Origin: Lutjanus erythropterus
Lineage: Eukaryota > Chordata > Actinopteri > Lutjaniformes > Lutjanidae
DNA: 64,000 nucleotides
Direction: 5' to 3'
NCBI GenBank assembly: GCA_020091685.1
Contig: CM034595.1
Location: 8,703,132-8,767,131, forward strand
The translations under genes and the position numbers were made by a program. Shown piece by piece: positions 12,641-24,609 of this stretch. Numbering within the stretch: the first letter of the stretch is position 1; each line of letters opens with the position of its first letter. The notes under the pieces were generated by a model, which saw only the letters and a program-made list of their open reading frames with translations, was not told the DNA's origin and did not search any database.

Positions 12641-14600
12641 GTTTTCAATTTTAAAAACTCAAAACATTGCATCTAAGAAAATATTAAATAGATTCATTGA
12701 AGTGAAAGTAAAACTTTAATATTTTCAATTAAAACTATTCAATTGTGTAGGCAAATCAGGTTTGCAGCTAGCTCTGACCAATTTTTGAATTTTTTTCTTA
12801 GTGTCTAAAATGTGGATTAAACACAGATTCAGGTTTACCTAATGAAGAAGAGTAACTTATCTCAACTAAAGATTATAGGTCAGCAAAACTAAAGTTTATT
12901 TCAAAACTTAAGAGTTTGAGTTGGGCTCAAAACTCAAAAATTTATTTATTTATTTATTTTTTTTTACCTTGCAGGTATAGACTGATAATAATCTGTTCTC
13001 ATCATCACTTATTACGCAGTAGAAGTTTGTGGTGGTGTCTGTATCTGCAAAGACCCTACCCTCCACCTTTTGCTGGGTTCAGGACGTTTCAGGACATCAG
13101 TCCTTGTGCAGTAGTGTGTAGCCCTCAGCCAATAGCAGCGCACAGTTAATGAGGTTGTGACTCCATAAAGAGGTAGTGACCAGGTTGCTGTTTCCATATT
13201 TCTCATTTGGGTCATGGATGTATGAAGAGCTGCAGTGTGTGTGCCTGCTTGATCAATGAGCGACACACACACACACTAACCACTGTGACGCAGTCAGAAA
13301 ATAACATTCATTCATTCATTCATCCTCGTGGAAGCATGAATATCCTCAGCAAATTTCATGGACATTTGTCTGCTGGTGTCACCATGAATGGAGCCTTGAT
13401 CAAGTGTTACTTGTCTTGATTGTGGTGTTAAAAAAGAAGGTCAGGCAGTGAGTAGAATCAAAGAGCTACCCTCTCTGGCACAATGAGTATGCTATAAAAG
13501 TCATGATATTTCTTGAGGTGATCTACACTATATTACGCAAACATGAGAGAAAGGTTGTTTAGAGGAGGCAGGCTGGTCTCACAAGAAAACTGTTGTATAA
13601 GTCACTTGTACAAGCAACTTATTACAATCCATTTAGATTCATTCACACTCAGTTTGACTTGGCATGTCAGCCCAGCACAACTCCAGTACAACAAGGTTGC
13701 CCACTTAGAGGTGTGTCTTGTAACTAGAAGACTGTAAAACACTTAATTTCCTATAAAATCTTCACAATAAAAGTCTGCTGTTTTTTTGTTACTAAATACT
13801 GTTATTAAGCAGCCAAATCAGGAAATGTGTTTTCATCTGTACTAACTTAATTACTCCTATCAGCTGAAAGCGAAAATGAAACAGTAACACAAAGCAGATA
13901 CCTTAAAATACAAACAATGACACATGAGAGAAACTAAATTTAAAACCAAAGAGATTTAGTTAGAGGCTACAAAGTACTGAGAACTGAATACAAAAACACT
14001 TTATGACTAAAACACTTTCTTTCTGTCTGCTCACATGAGTAAAGTCAGCACGCGCTTATTAGAGCAGGAGAAAGATGGAGCGCCACTAGTTGGCCTCAGT
14101 GAACGAGACATCACTGCGACCTGTTTGGAGTGATTCTGGAGTGCTTTGGCCCCACTCCAAATGGGTCCATCTTGGGCGTGACTCAGCACAGTTCGGCACA
14201 ATAAAACTGGTTATGGAAATGCAAATCAGAGTAGCACAGTTTGACTCAGCACAACAAAAAAAAATTCAAAGGAAAAGTCCTAATAGTATCCTTTCTAGAG
14301 TACGTGGAGTTCAAAGTACACATCTACTATGCAAATATAGCCAGAGGGCTTCTGCACTGCATGGCACTGTGCCAAATTCACCAGCACTTTGGCTGCGGGG
14401 CGTCATCTGGCGCGTCTATATACACAGGTGGGCGGTCTCACCTCATTCTCTTTCCTTCCGCTCTGAGATCTCCTCGTGGAGGTGGCTGCAGCCTGGCATG
14501 GTGGATCCATGTTGTGTAGCGTGGCAACATCAGGACGCACACCATATCCACAGACAGGGAATGAGCTTTGCTGATTATCTCTCCCATTCTTGTGTGCAAT
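12641..14600. other. intergenic; weak repeat signs
   Basis: A (attc)n run lies near 13305-13322. The stretch 13060-13200 has the look of an old interspersed repeat. A 186-codon open frame at 14090-14650 starts at TTG and has no recognisable domain. Confidence 0.45.
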
Positions 14601-14865
14601 GCATGTATTGCATATACTTAATCCAAACCACAATTTCTTCCCAAACCTAACCAAGTAGTTTATCAGGCCGAACCAAACTGCTGCCACATGACTTACAGCA
14701 TGCACTTAAGGTCCAGTACGTCTGCCACTGGTACTTTCCAGTCATATCTGGTCAAATGTTTCATATTGGGAGACAGTGGCAATCAACTCATTCTGTCATT
14801 TAGGTATGAAGATGTGTTGGAAGGGGAAACATCCATTAACATGCATTTAAAACGTAACTTTGGGG

Positions 14866-15050
14866 CGGCTCTGTAGCTCAGTTGGTAGAGCGTCTGCCCC
14901 ATGTGTGGAGGCTGTTGGTCCTCTGCAGCAACCGCTGGTTTGATTCCCGCCTGTGGCCCTTCGCTGCGTGTCATCTCCCCTCTTTTCACCCCATTTCCTG
15001 TCTACTCTTCAGCTGTCCTATCATAATAAAGGCAAAAAAGCCCAAAAACA
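14866..15050 (+). mobile_element. tRNA-derived SINE
   Basis: The head GGGGCGGCTCTGTAGCTCAG, then ttggtagagcg (box A), and a box B near 14936-14948 (ggtttgattccc) are tRNA-like. The tail is cagctgtcctatcataataa followed by ggcaaaaaagccc. Flanks share aaaacrtaacttt (left 14852-14864, right 15045-15058), a likely target duplication. Confidence 0.8.
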
Positions 15051-15394
15051 TAACTTTATAGTTGTCACATACTTTTATAGGTATGTAGAAGACCCTCAAA
15101 ACAAGTGATTCAGTGACAAACGCCCCCTAGTGGAAGTAGTAAGTAGGACAGGAGAAGTATAAAGAGCAAGACAGATCGCAGTTGGACAATGAAGTGGGGT
15201 GGATGGATGGCTCAAACAAGCACAGAAAGAGCACACACTTTCACTCCGGTGGCTTGTTTTTGAGTCCTGTGTAGAACTTGCTCCCCATTTGTAACTGGTA
15301 TTAAAATGCCATTTGTACCTGGATATGTTATCCATGTAAAATGTTACCCAGGTAAGGAAAAATGCATGTTAATGCAAGGTGTAAATGCCTCATC

Positions 15395-15800
15395 TCTCAT
15401 GTAACATAGATAACGTAGTTATTTTAATCCAAACCACAGTCAAGTAGTTTTTTGTGCCTAAACCTAACCAAACTGTGGCCATTTCACAAAGTAAACTACG
15501 TATGTCATGTGAGTTGTCGTCATGTGAGTGACGTCACTTTTGTCATGTGACATGCTTAACATAATGCAGTTATTTTAACCCAAACCACAATCCTTTCCTA
15601 ATCTTAACCAAGTAGTTTTTTTTGTCCAAACCTAACATAACTGCGACCATTTTACAATGTAAACTATGTGTCACATGATATATGTAACATAATGTAGATA
15701 TCAAGATCTAGTAGTTTTTGTATTCAAACCTAACCAAGCTGTGATCTTTTACATCATAAACCACATGTGTAATATCACTTGACTTACATAACATAGTTGA
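15395..15800. repeat. degenerate tandem repeat ('aaacctaaccaa' units)
   Basis: Related units with aaacctaacca, agtagttttt and an acatgtg/tgtaaact part recur near 15462, 15628 and 15726, with another near 14640. Spacing is irregular (about 100-170 bases). Similar 'aggtccrgtaag/tacg' sequence follows both ends (14709 and 15801). Confidence 0.5.
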
Positions 15801-15839
15801 GGTCCGGTAAGACCGTCACTGACAGGGACTTTTTTCCTT

Positions 15840-18800
15840 CCCGTTGACCTGAGTTCCTGCATCACCTAGCTCCACCTCACTCACATGTTTATGTATTGGA
15901 GAACCTCTCACTGTTGTCACACTACATGCTTCAGGTACAGCATGAAGGTAATCAAAAGACAGACTGACACTTCAGCAAAACAAAAACAAAACACAACAAA
16001 AAAAAAAAAAAGAATGTGAAAGTTCCCTTTATGTTATGGGGAAAACAAAGATGTTTTGAGTACAAATAGTTGATTTTATAATCTGGAGACCACATATGGA
16101 GCGTGGCCTACATGTGAAGCAGTGGAGCAGGTCTCTTACCGCTGTGGAGATGTTTCTAATCTCAGCTGCTGTAATGTCACATGTACTGTACTCGGCTGTA
16201 ACTCTTCTGTGACACTGCAGGGTATCAAATAGTCGGGTCATGTGGTGTCAGATACAGTAGACTCACGGCACATGACATAATTCAGTAGTATCCTCTCTTG
16301 CTGCACCACGGCTCTGTGGTAAATGAATGTGGAGTGAGTGGAGCACACAGCATACATACATGTGGAACATTTATCTGCTTCACCCTTCACTCATCAAACA
16401 TTAGCCAAGCAAAGCTTTTCTTTGACGTACAATAGTCATATGAGCCGTCTGCTGTTGCTGGAGCTGGTGTGTTTTTCCAGCTTCAGTTTAAGGCTGCACT
16501 TATCCAAATGAATACTTTAAAACAGGATAAAGAATGTTATTTAAAACAGTGAAGTGTAAGTGCTGTTTCCTCCTGTCACACCATGTCTGCTCCTTTGGTC
16601 GCCAAAAATAGTTCCATCCAAGGAAAAACATCTCCTTGGGTTTAAAAATAGTGATTAAATAGGTAAGGTGAGCTGAGATTTCTGCCTGACATCTACAGTA
16701 TGTGTCCTCATTCAAACCTGTTGCCATACAAAATGATGTAACAGGACAACTGTGCAAGGTTAAGGTATGGTTAAATTAAAACCACTCGATTAAAGAGCAA
16801 CTCCGCACCAAATCCTGTATGGAGGAAGCACATTGGTCTATGTGGACTACCTCTGACTGAGGTGGGACGTGCTCTGGTGCACAGAATGTCACTGGATGGC
16901 AGCAGAATGAGGATTTTTAGCCTGGGTGTAGTTACTTCTCAGGGATGTGTAAGGCCGACTGTTTGGAGCAGATCTGATGACAGTGTGTTCAGATGTTGAG
17001 ATATTTCCTGGTAGAGGTGAAAACTTTCACCTGCCGGTGGTCCTATGAACAGTCAGTGGATCACCAGAGTCATTAGGATTCATCTAACCAGTGTCTTGCA
17101 TGAGCGCGCTAAAAGAGCGGCATCTCTCATATTTTTGGTGAACGATGAACTGAACAAATCAGTTTGCAAATAACGAACATGGACGTGAGCTTTGATCACT
17201 CCTGAGAGAGTTAGCAAGACTCACATCATCAGCTGACGTGATCAAAATAACATGTGATTGCAGCAGAGAGACAGTGTGTGTGCGCAGATATGGACAGAAG
17301 GGTCAAAAACTTTATTTGATCACAAAGTCTCATGTTTATCTGTAATTCTGCGGTGTCCAAACGTCTGTATGTCTATAACTATGGAAGCACATTTCTGCCA
17401 ATATGATAAAAAAAGAACATCCTGTAAGGCAGTGATTTCCAACATTTTTAAAATGTATTTTCTGAAATTATTTTCTTAATTTCTGAAAGACTTTTTAGAG
17501 TTTAGAAATATCTTGTAACAATATGGAAGGTATAATATCACTGAAAAAAAATACTTCAACTATTTTCACAAATATTAAAAACCTTTTCATAAATTACTAA
17601 ACAACTGGAAATTTACAATTAAACAATACCATTCAAAACATATTAAATACTATTAAATTACTAAATGCATACCTATTTTTTTTTATTATTAGCAAATAAA
17701 AATATTTTAAAATATCTAATTATTAAAAAATAAAATTCATCAAAAACACTTTTTGTTAAAAACATTTTACCGTGTTTTATATTGCATGTGACATGAGATA
17801 TGGAAGTAATAAGAGCCATATGGGCTGTATGATGGTTCACTATTTGTCAGATGTGATTTATGAACAGTGAAGAACTTGATGTGAACAGACATTAACAATG
17901 TCTGGAAAATTCAGTAGATCATCTGTGTAGATTTGTTATGTGTGTGTGTGTGTGTGTGTGTGCGTGAGCTGTGTTGTTGTGGCACCATTCTCAGTCAGGT
18001 CACAACAGTTGCCCTCACCTGGCAACTCACCTGAAGACGTCAGCAGTGATTGAAGACTTGTGCAAACCCTGATGGAGGCCAGATGGTGTGGAAAATAAAA
18101 GTTCATGAAGTCATATTGCCTCTGAGTGCGATAAGACACAGGATAGCCAGAGCACAGTGGTAACCCTGCACATAGAAATACAGCACTAACTTACATTTTA
18201 CCAAAAATACAAAAATTCCTTCATAGTTTTCACTACATACATCATTTGTGTCTGGACAAACGTGGATGTAAACTGTAACTTGACAGGATCTTGAAGGCAT
18301 ACAACCGTGAGGTGGTAATTCTAGTTTCCATCTGCACTACTTTCAAAAACATATCTGTTGTTCTTTGGATGCTTTGTCTCAGACGGTCTTGAACAATCTG
18401 CTGCTGAGAATGGAAGCTTAGTGTGAATAGAAGGCCAAAGTGGAGAAAAATGTGTGTTTTCACATGTTAGAGAGTGTGTGGTTTAGTGAGCAGATCTTAC
18501 TTTGCTGTCTTGCAGTCAGACAAACCAGAAAACACCGTTTCTGCACTGATTTAGAAACCTCTTTCAAAACTCAAGGCTAGCTGGTTAACACAATAAGTGG
18601 CAGAGTTGTCCCCCTGCTCATGCTGTGAATCTCATCTCACGCGAGACAGAGTGGAGAAAAGACAACAGTGGAGACAGAGAAGGAGGCTCGAGAGGGCAGG
18701 AACCATGGAAACTATGTAGAGTGGTTTCACTGAAGCAGTGAGCCATCTCTGTGCCCGGACGGCAGGGACGAAGACAAGACTCTGCTGGAGACCAGAGAGT

Positions 18801-19440
18801 GGGACGGCGCTCTGGACGGAGCAGGACGCCGCCTGTTCTGTACTGTCCTCTGCCGCGATATGTCCCAGCATGCACCAGGATGTTGATACGATGATCGAAG
18901 ATTATCATCTCAAAAAGAAAGCTGGCTTTGTCTTCATATTCAGTCATATCTGCACCCTGCACTGTTTTGTCAAATCGAACTTTAATTTGCAAATTGAAGT
19001 TTCATTGATGTTTAAATATGGTTTTGTTTTAGTTAGAGCCAAAACTGGCTGTCTCTGCATGGTTTCACCTGTTCACTGAGACTGGCTTTACTCTACAGTA
19101 CAACACTTTCCTTCGCTTGTGACTCAGTCTGTTTAAAGAACCTTGAATAGAGTTTTTCCAGGCAAAAAGGAGAGTGAAGACAGACACACATTGTGTCTTT
19201 GGGACAGTGCCCATACTCCCGTATGTGTGGAAGTTCAGGTTAACAGGTTCCTCTTGTATCAACACGTTCTTAATATTCCTTGTAAGAGATGACGTGACGA
19301 CTAGTTTTATCACCTGGGTCTGATGTACTGCACTTACCTGTTGGTTCTGGTAACCTTTTACTCATCAACTTCACAGTTGATGGTTATACAGACTGAAGAA
19401 AAAAGAAATTCCTGGGTTGCTAAAGAGACACAACGTATGC
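15840..19440. other. intergenic, nothing recognised
   Basis: Contains a poly-A run near 15999-16012, an AT-rich stretch 17450-17770 and a (TG)n at 17939-17962. No gene or RNA supported. Confidence 0.55.
17939..17962 (+). repeat. (TG)n microsatellite
   Basis: Twelve TG units, continuing imperfectly. Confidence 0.9.
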
Positions 19441-20394
19441 ACTTAAGGTGGTCGTATGAGGTATTTCTCCATAGTCAGTGTAGAGAGGAACCCTGAGGGC
19501 CTTCTAGGCCTTCAGAGAAGCCTAACATATCAGTATTTTAAATGTTATATTTAAATATATTATATTTGATTTGTTTCATTGGATTATTAGGATATTCTCC
19601 TCTAATTTTAATTTAAATCTCATTTTCTATCAACTTTTCTTCAGAAATGAAAGGTTTATGGTCTTGAAAACAACAAAATAGAGTTATCCAATCACATTTT
19701 TTTGTTGTTGTCTCTAGGCAGAGAAAGGTTAGAGCTGGCTCACTCATTGGTTAGGACTTGTTGTTTGTTTAGAAAGTGACAGGTGAATTAACCAATCACA
19801 TTTTGTCTTTCTGAAGGACAGAGATATCATGAACGAGATGAAGCAGTCGAGACCAACACTGTTGCTAGATGGTTAACTTAGTAGCGCAGCATATTTCAAG
19901 GAGGACTTTCGCACCAAAGCGGAGGATCTGTAAAGGACTGTAATATTTAGGAGACTGAAACTGCGCTTGTCCCATGTCTGTTAAAAAACAATGAATATTA
20001 TTTTTTAAAGCTACTTCCAACAGTGCAGCACAGCAGACAGAGCTGTGTTGGTAGACAGAAATAATATAACTGGAGATCTATGTTTCATCTAACTGTGTGT
20101 GTGTTACTGAAACACAGAAATGAGGAACTCAGAATGATTCATACAGATTATTACAGCTCTTAATATCAAACACAAACTTCATTATAAGTTATGCAAACAA
20201 TAGTAACAAAGTGAACAACAATTATCTACTGTTCAATACAAGTTTAAGTAAGAAAACTCTACACACTACAGACACAAGCTGCAAGGCTCCCTGCTGTTCA
20301 TTCCAACAAACTCTTTTTACATGTGGCTGCATTTTTGGTGTGCCTGGCTAAGCTTTGGCTGAACTGAAGTCCCAGCTCATTACCAGTCATGGTT

Positions 20395-21182
20395 CATCAC
20401 TGTTACCTACAGTAGATGACAGCTGACACGCCTTCAGTTTGGAGAAGCAGCAGGAGTACTGGTGCAGGAAGCTAAGCAATGTGCTGCTGTGGACAGGGTC
20501 AGCAGCAGCATGTATTTTAGACATCTAAAAAAATCAATATCAGTTTAAGTGCACACTATATTTAGAAGATTTTCACTGCTTTACCTTGCGGACAGACTTT
20601 TCTGCCGCTCTACCACGGCCTCGACATCTTATGTTTTTCTGTTATTGTTTGACTCTGTTGTTTTATAGGGTTTGTTCAGATTTAAGCCACACGATAACAT
20701 GAACTAACAGACTGAGGCAGCAGTAGAGCAGCACTTCCCATGCCCTGTGGTTTCTCGATTTTATTTTTATTTTATTTTATTTTATCTTACTTTGATTGTT
20801 TATTTGTCATGGACAATGCACAGCTTCTTAGCTGTGCCAGAATTAGCTCTAAACTTTTCATCTGTAGCCACTGGGCAGGAAACATAGAAAAACACTGCTC
20901 ACTGTAATATTAAAACATATTCATGATACAACAGCTTGAGCAACAACAATGACAAGATTTCACAACATGAAGATCAAGTGTTCACATAAGTTTATGTGTG
21001 ATGAGTGCATAATTGGGTGGATTTCAGCCATGATTTCTCATATCTCACTTGGTATTGAGTTCCAACAGAGAGGCCTGACCTGCCAAACTCATCTGATCTG
21101 TGCTGTATTGCACAGTCACCTCTGTTGGCCATCCTAGGTGCTGGTAAGCATGCTTCAAAAAATCTGAACTATCCCTTTAAAG
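20395..21182. mobile_element. partial copy of the foldback MITE family
   Basis: acctacagtagatgacagct, then aaaaaatcaatatcagttta and the atatttagaagattttcac stretch (20400-20600) match 48060-48125. The far end tgaactatccctttaaag (21165-21182) fits a TTAA-type terminus. A T-rich tract with (tttta)n (20759-20787) lies between. A possible outlying start lies at 19446-19490. Confidence 0.5.
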
Positions 21183-22048
21183 ATGCACTGTTTCCAGGAA
21201 GCGGGGAGTGATTATGCTTAATTTAACAAGGGGATTTACAGTGATGTACTTCCTGAATACTTAAGATACACATAATGTGGATTATAAAGAAGATCACTGA
21301 TAACTGAATACACAGGGGGATGTCATTTAGGAAGTGAAACACAGTGTTGTTTGATGGGAAAGGTGCTAGGGGAGGGCTGCTCAGAAAGCTGTGGGTGTGC
21401 AACGAGCTGGAAATCAATCTGTCTTGTAGGAACATTATGAGGTCAGCTTTAAAGAGAAACTGTTGTGCAACTTTCTAATCATAAGCTGTATTAAAGAAAA
21501 GGTCTTGATTAACTACGATCCTGTCTGAAAATGAAAGTGTTGTTCTTGGGGGAATTTTCAGATGAACAGAATGTAAATTCACATCATTCGGACAGCTAGC
21601 CGCCATACAAATAACAAGTTGAACCTAGCACAGCTTTAAGCTGATGTTTAAAAAAAAAGCAACAGTTTGCAGGCCCTTTTGTGCTCAGAAGAGCTCAATC
21701 CAACAAAATAAGCGGCGAGCAGCAACAAGCAGGTTTCACAAGCCGAGCAACTTCAGCAAGTTTCATGCTGATTAAAAGAGCGAGACCATAACACACACTT
21801 TTTTCATCATCGCAAAACCTGCAGCATTTCAATAATCGCACTCTCAAAGTTTGAACAAAACTCTTTGTGTACGTTCAGGAAATTATGCAGGATTTCCCCA
21901 GTGAGAACACTCGGGATTTCTTAAGGTCTTGAATTATGAATAAATCAGCACATCCTCATACCTAAACTACAGAATTATGTGGTTTACTGACTCTCCAAAC
22001 ATCATAAGAGCAGCACAGAGTTCCAGCTGCAGGTGTACTGGACCTTAA

Positions 22049-22665
22049 AAGGGATAGTTCACCCAGAAATGAAAATTCAGTCATTATCTACTCACCCTCT
22101 TGTCAGCTGAAGGTCAGGTGTAGTTTTTTAGTCCACAAAACACTGCTGGAGTTTCACAGGAAAACAGTGTTGCAGAATCTCCCAAACAATGGAAGTGAAT
22201 GATGACCAGTTTTCAAATGTGAAAAACAACATAATAAAAACATAAAATGCCTCCATACTGCTCGTCTGATGTAATCCAAGTTGACTTGAAAGACGTCATG
22301 TCCACCATTTCATTTTAGTCTGAATCTTCACTATAGATCTTTAGCTTGGAGCCACGTTCACGTGCACACTGTCTGAAGTGTGTGTGTGTGTGTGTGTGGT
22401 GTGACAGTGTGCAAACAGCATGTTGGGGCTGTAAGAGACTTGGATTACACCAAATGAGCAGTATGGAGGCATTTGATGTTTTTTTTCCCATTTTTTTTTC
22501 TGCATTTGCAAACTGGTCACCATTCACTTCCATTTCCAAACTCTGTAACTCTGTTTTCCTGTGAAACTCCAACAGTGTTTTGCAAAACAAAACAAACCCG
22601 ACCCTCAATCAGCATGCAGGTGAGTAGATAATGACTGAATTTTCATTTTTGTTTGAACTATCCCT
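22049..22665. mobile_element. palindromic TTAA-targeting MITE, complete
   Basis: Flanked by TTAA on both sides (22045-22048 and 22666-22669). The first and last 48 bases are near-perfect inverted copies starting aagggatagttca. The similarity continues inward for roughly 200 bases per arm (for example aaatgcctccatactgctc on both arms), with a (GT)n between them. No coding frame. Likely moved by a piggyBac- or Kolobok-type transposase. Confidence 0.8.
22379..22399 (+). repeat. (GT)n microsatellite
   Basis: About ten GT units inside the palindromic MITE. Confidence 0.9.
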
Positions 22666-22748
22666 TTAAGATGTATAAATGATGTATTGGGTAACAATGT
22701 TTTGTCATTTTAGAAAAGTGGGTCCACAGAAACGGGGGCACTGAACAC

Positions 22749-23586
22749 CAGGGGTCAAAGTAACTAATTACAAATACTCAAGTTACTGTAATTAAGTAGG
22801 TTTTTTTTTTATACTTTTACTTTAATGAGTAGATTTTCAAATCTGTACTTTTACTTGTACTTACATATTCATTACACCCTGTAATCTGCTTAGTTACTTT
22901 CAAAATCATAGTTGAGTACAAGTTGCATTAATATCCAAACCTTTCATTTGCATTTGTGTAGCTAATCAGGTGATCTGATCACAAACAGACCAATGAGAAC
23001 AAAGACATATAGATGAAAAACTAAACACAGCAGCAGGTTGGAGACTGGATGTTAAAGATCAGTCATTAATCAATCAATCAATCAGCATTGAGAATTTAAC
23101 CAATTAAAACTGTATCCATGAAAATTTAATCAATTGTCCAGAAATGGGCAGTAAATGCATTTCATCTGACATTGTTTTGTCTGGCAGAGAAATTTGTTGA
23201 ATAAAGACAGTAAAACTAAAAATGAGGAAAAAAAGACAAAACAAAAAAATGAAACTGAAAATGTTTGAGTCCAGTTTGTAGAGCTGACTGTGAGCACTGA
23301 GAAGAACAGAGGGGAAGTTGGGAGGAATTTAGACTGAAGATTTTGGAGAGACAGAAACTTTGATTGATCAGCTGCTACTGATATTGATGTGTTGATGCTA
23401 TTGATGTATTAAACATCAACAGTTAAAAAGTAACTAATACTCTGGGTTTTTTTTGAGATGAGTACTTCATACTTTTACTGAGGATTTTTTCTAACACCAG
23501 TACTTTTATTTGTAACTGAGTAGTATTTGAGCAATGTAACAGTACTTGTACTTGAGTACAGTTCTTCAGTATTCATTCCATCAGGG
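22749..23586. mobile_element. hAT-like MITE with 8-bp target duplication
   Basis: Starts caggggtcaaagtaacta; the inverted right end has gtactcaagtacaagtactg. Flanks ctgaacac (22741-22748) and ctgaaccc (23587-23594) match at 7 of 8 bases, the duplication size of hAT elements. Related copies lie at 44010-44255 and 59101-59735. Confidence 0.75.
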
Positions 23587-23789
23587 CTGAACCCTGAACT
23601 AGTTTAAATTATTTTTTTTATTTAATTGACAAGGAAATTAGTGACCAGGAACACCCTCACTTTACAGTTACTGCTGTTGACAGAGTAGTAAGACAGTTGA
23701 TTCCAAGTGAGAGACAGTCATGATGTCCATGATGAGGAAATTCAGTCTAATTCAACAATAGCTACAGTCAGCCTGTCATCAATGAGTGT

Positions 23790-23880
23790 CTCGTACGTGT
23801 GTGTGAGCAGCAGGTCCAGATCGGCACCCCCCCACCCCCCTACACTGCCATTGGTTCCTCCCTCCCGCCCCGCCTGCTGC
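23790..23880 (+). promoter_or_regulatory. candidate vegfa proximal promoter
   Basis: A TACGTG core at 23794-23799 fits the HIF-binding consensus. It is followed by C-runs (23827-23840), an inverted CCAAT box (ATTGG, 23850-23854) and a double GC box, CCCGCCCCGCC, near 23864-23874. A GC-rich, Sp1-type promoter with a hypoxia element is known for VEGFA. Assignment here is by motif and position only; no transcription start can be read from sequence. Confidence 0.4.
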
Positions 23881-24543
23881 TCTCTGATGCAGGCCACCTT
23901 TCCTTTAATAACGCATGATCTCCAGCACCGCCGCCAAGAGGAGACAGACCGCCGAGAGACAGAGACAGGCTGCTACAGTCCGCTGTGATACTGAACCGAG
24001 GACAGGCTGCTGCTGCCGATGAGAGCTCTATAGAGACAAGAAAAGCCGAGACACAGACAGCACAGACAGACAGGGCGGACACTTAACACAAGAAGACAGG
24101 ACTGCAGGAGACAGGATCACTTTATACCGGCAAACACACACACACACTCAGACACACACAACACGCAGCGTGATGTTGTGGGATCAATGAGCGTGCGGAG
24201 AGACACCGGTGCGTAAAGTTGCTGTGAACAGTACCGCCGTGGTTCTGCTTGGATCTGTGTGTTCCTGCGTGGATCTTTACAGCGCACCGTGTCTTTGTGT
24301 GTGGATGGTGAGGAGCAGCCGGGAGACGCTGGACGGATCCCTGTGAACGTGCCACATGCGCGTGGAAGATATGGATTTGCTTTCGCTATAGCCAAAATTT
24401 GCCGCGGTTTTTTAAAATATTCATTTTTCATCTTTTGTATTGTGCGCGTGCTGTTATTACTATTTTTTAAATATTGTGTGATATTTTTTTTAATTCTTAA
24501 ACGACCGCAGAGATTTCAAGACTTATCGTGCGGAATTACAACC
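23881..24543 (+). other. probable vegfa 5' leader
   Basis: About 660 bases between the GC-rich block and the start codon, without a clear splice acceptor. This fits the long leader (about 1 kb) known for VEGFA. The 5' end is not fixed. The last 150 bases are strongly T-rich. Confidence 0.5.
24019..24391 (+). other. cluster of short upstream ORFs in the vegfa leader
   Basis: AUG-started upstream frames lie at 24019-24033 (4 codons), 24173-24190 (5), 24187-24216 (9), 24305-24346 (13) and 24356-24391 (11). The second and third overlap by an ATGA stop-start. All end before the main ATG. If the leader is transcribed as assumed, scanning ribosomes meet five of them. Confidence 0.5.
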
Positions 24544-24609
24544 ATGAACTGTGTTGTCACTTTGGTACAAATCCTTTTGGCAGCGGTTCTTCACCTATCC
24601 ACTGTAAAG
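24544..24609 (+). CDS. vegfa: vegfa coding exon 1 (signal peptide)
   Basis: Encodes residues 1-22, starting [19 protein letters not shown] and ending VK. This is a classic hydrophobic signal peptide. The exon ends AAG|gtgagt in phase 0. Its 66-nt length equals that of human VEGFA exon 1, which supports the choice of this ATG over upstream in-frame possibilities. Confidence 0.96.

Noticed and set aside
14090-14650. 186-codon open frame on the + strand
   Set aside because: Starts at TTG, no domain, odd composition, and runs into repeat-like 'aaacctaacca' DNA; most likely chance.
14866-14950. possible tRNA gene
   Set aside because: Box A and B are tRNA-like but no proper acceptor stem, and the tail and sister copies show it is a SINE.
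15395-15800. CRISPR-like array of spaced repeats
   Set aside because: Units are diverged and unevenly spaced, in a vertebrate genome; a degenerate tandem repeat.
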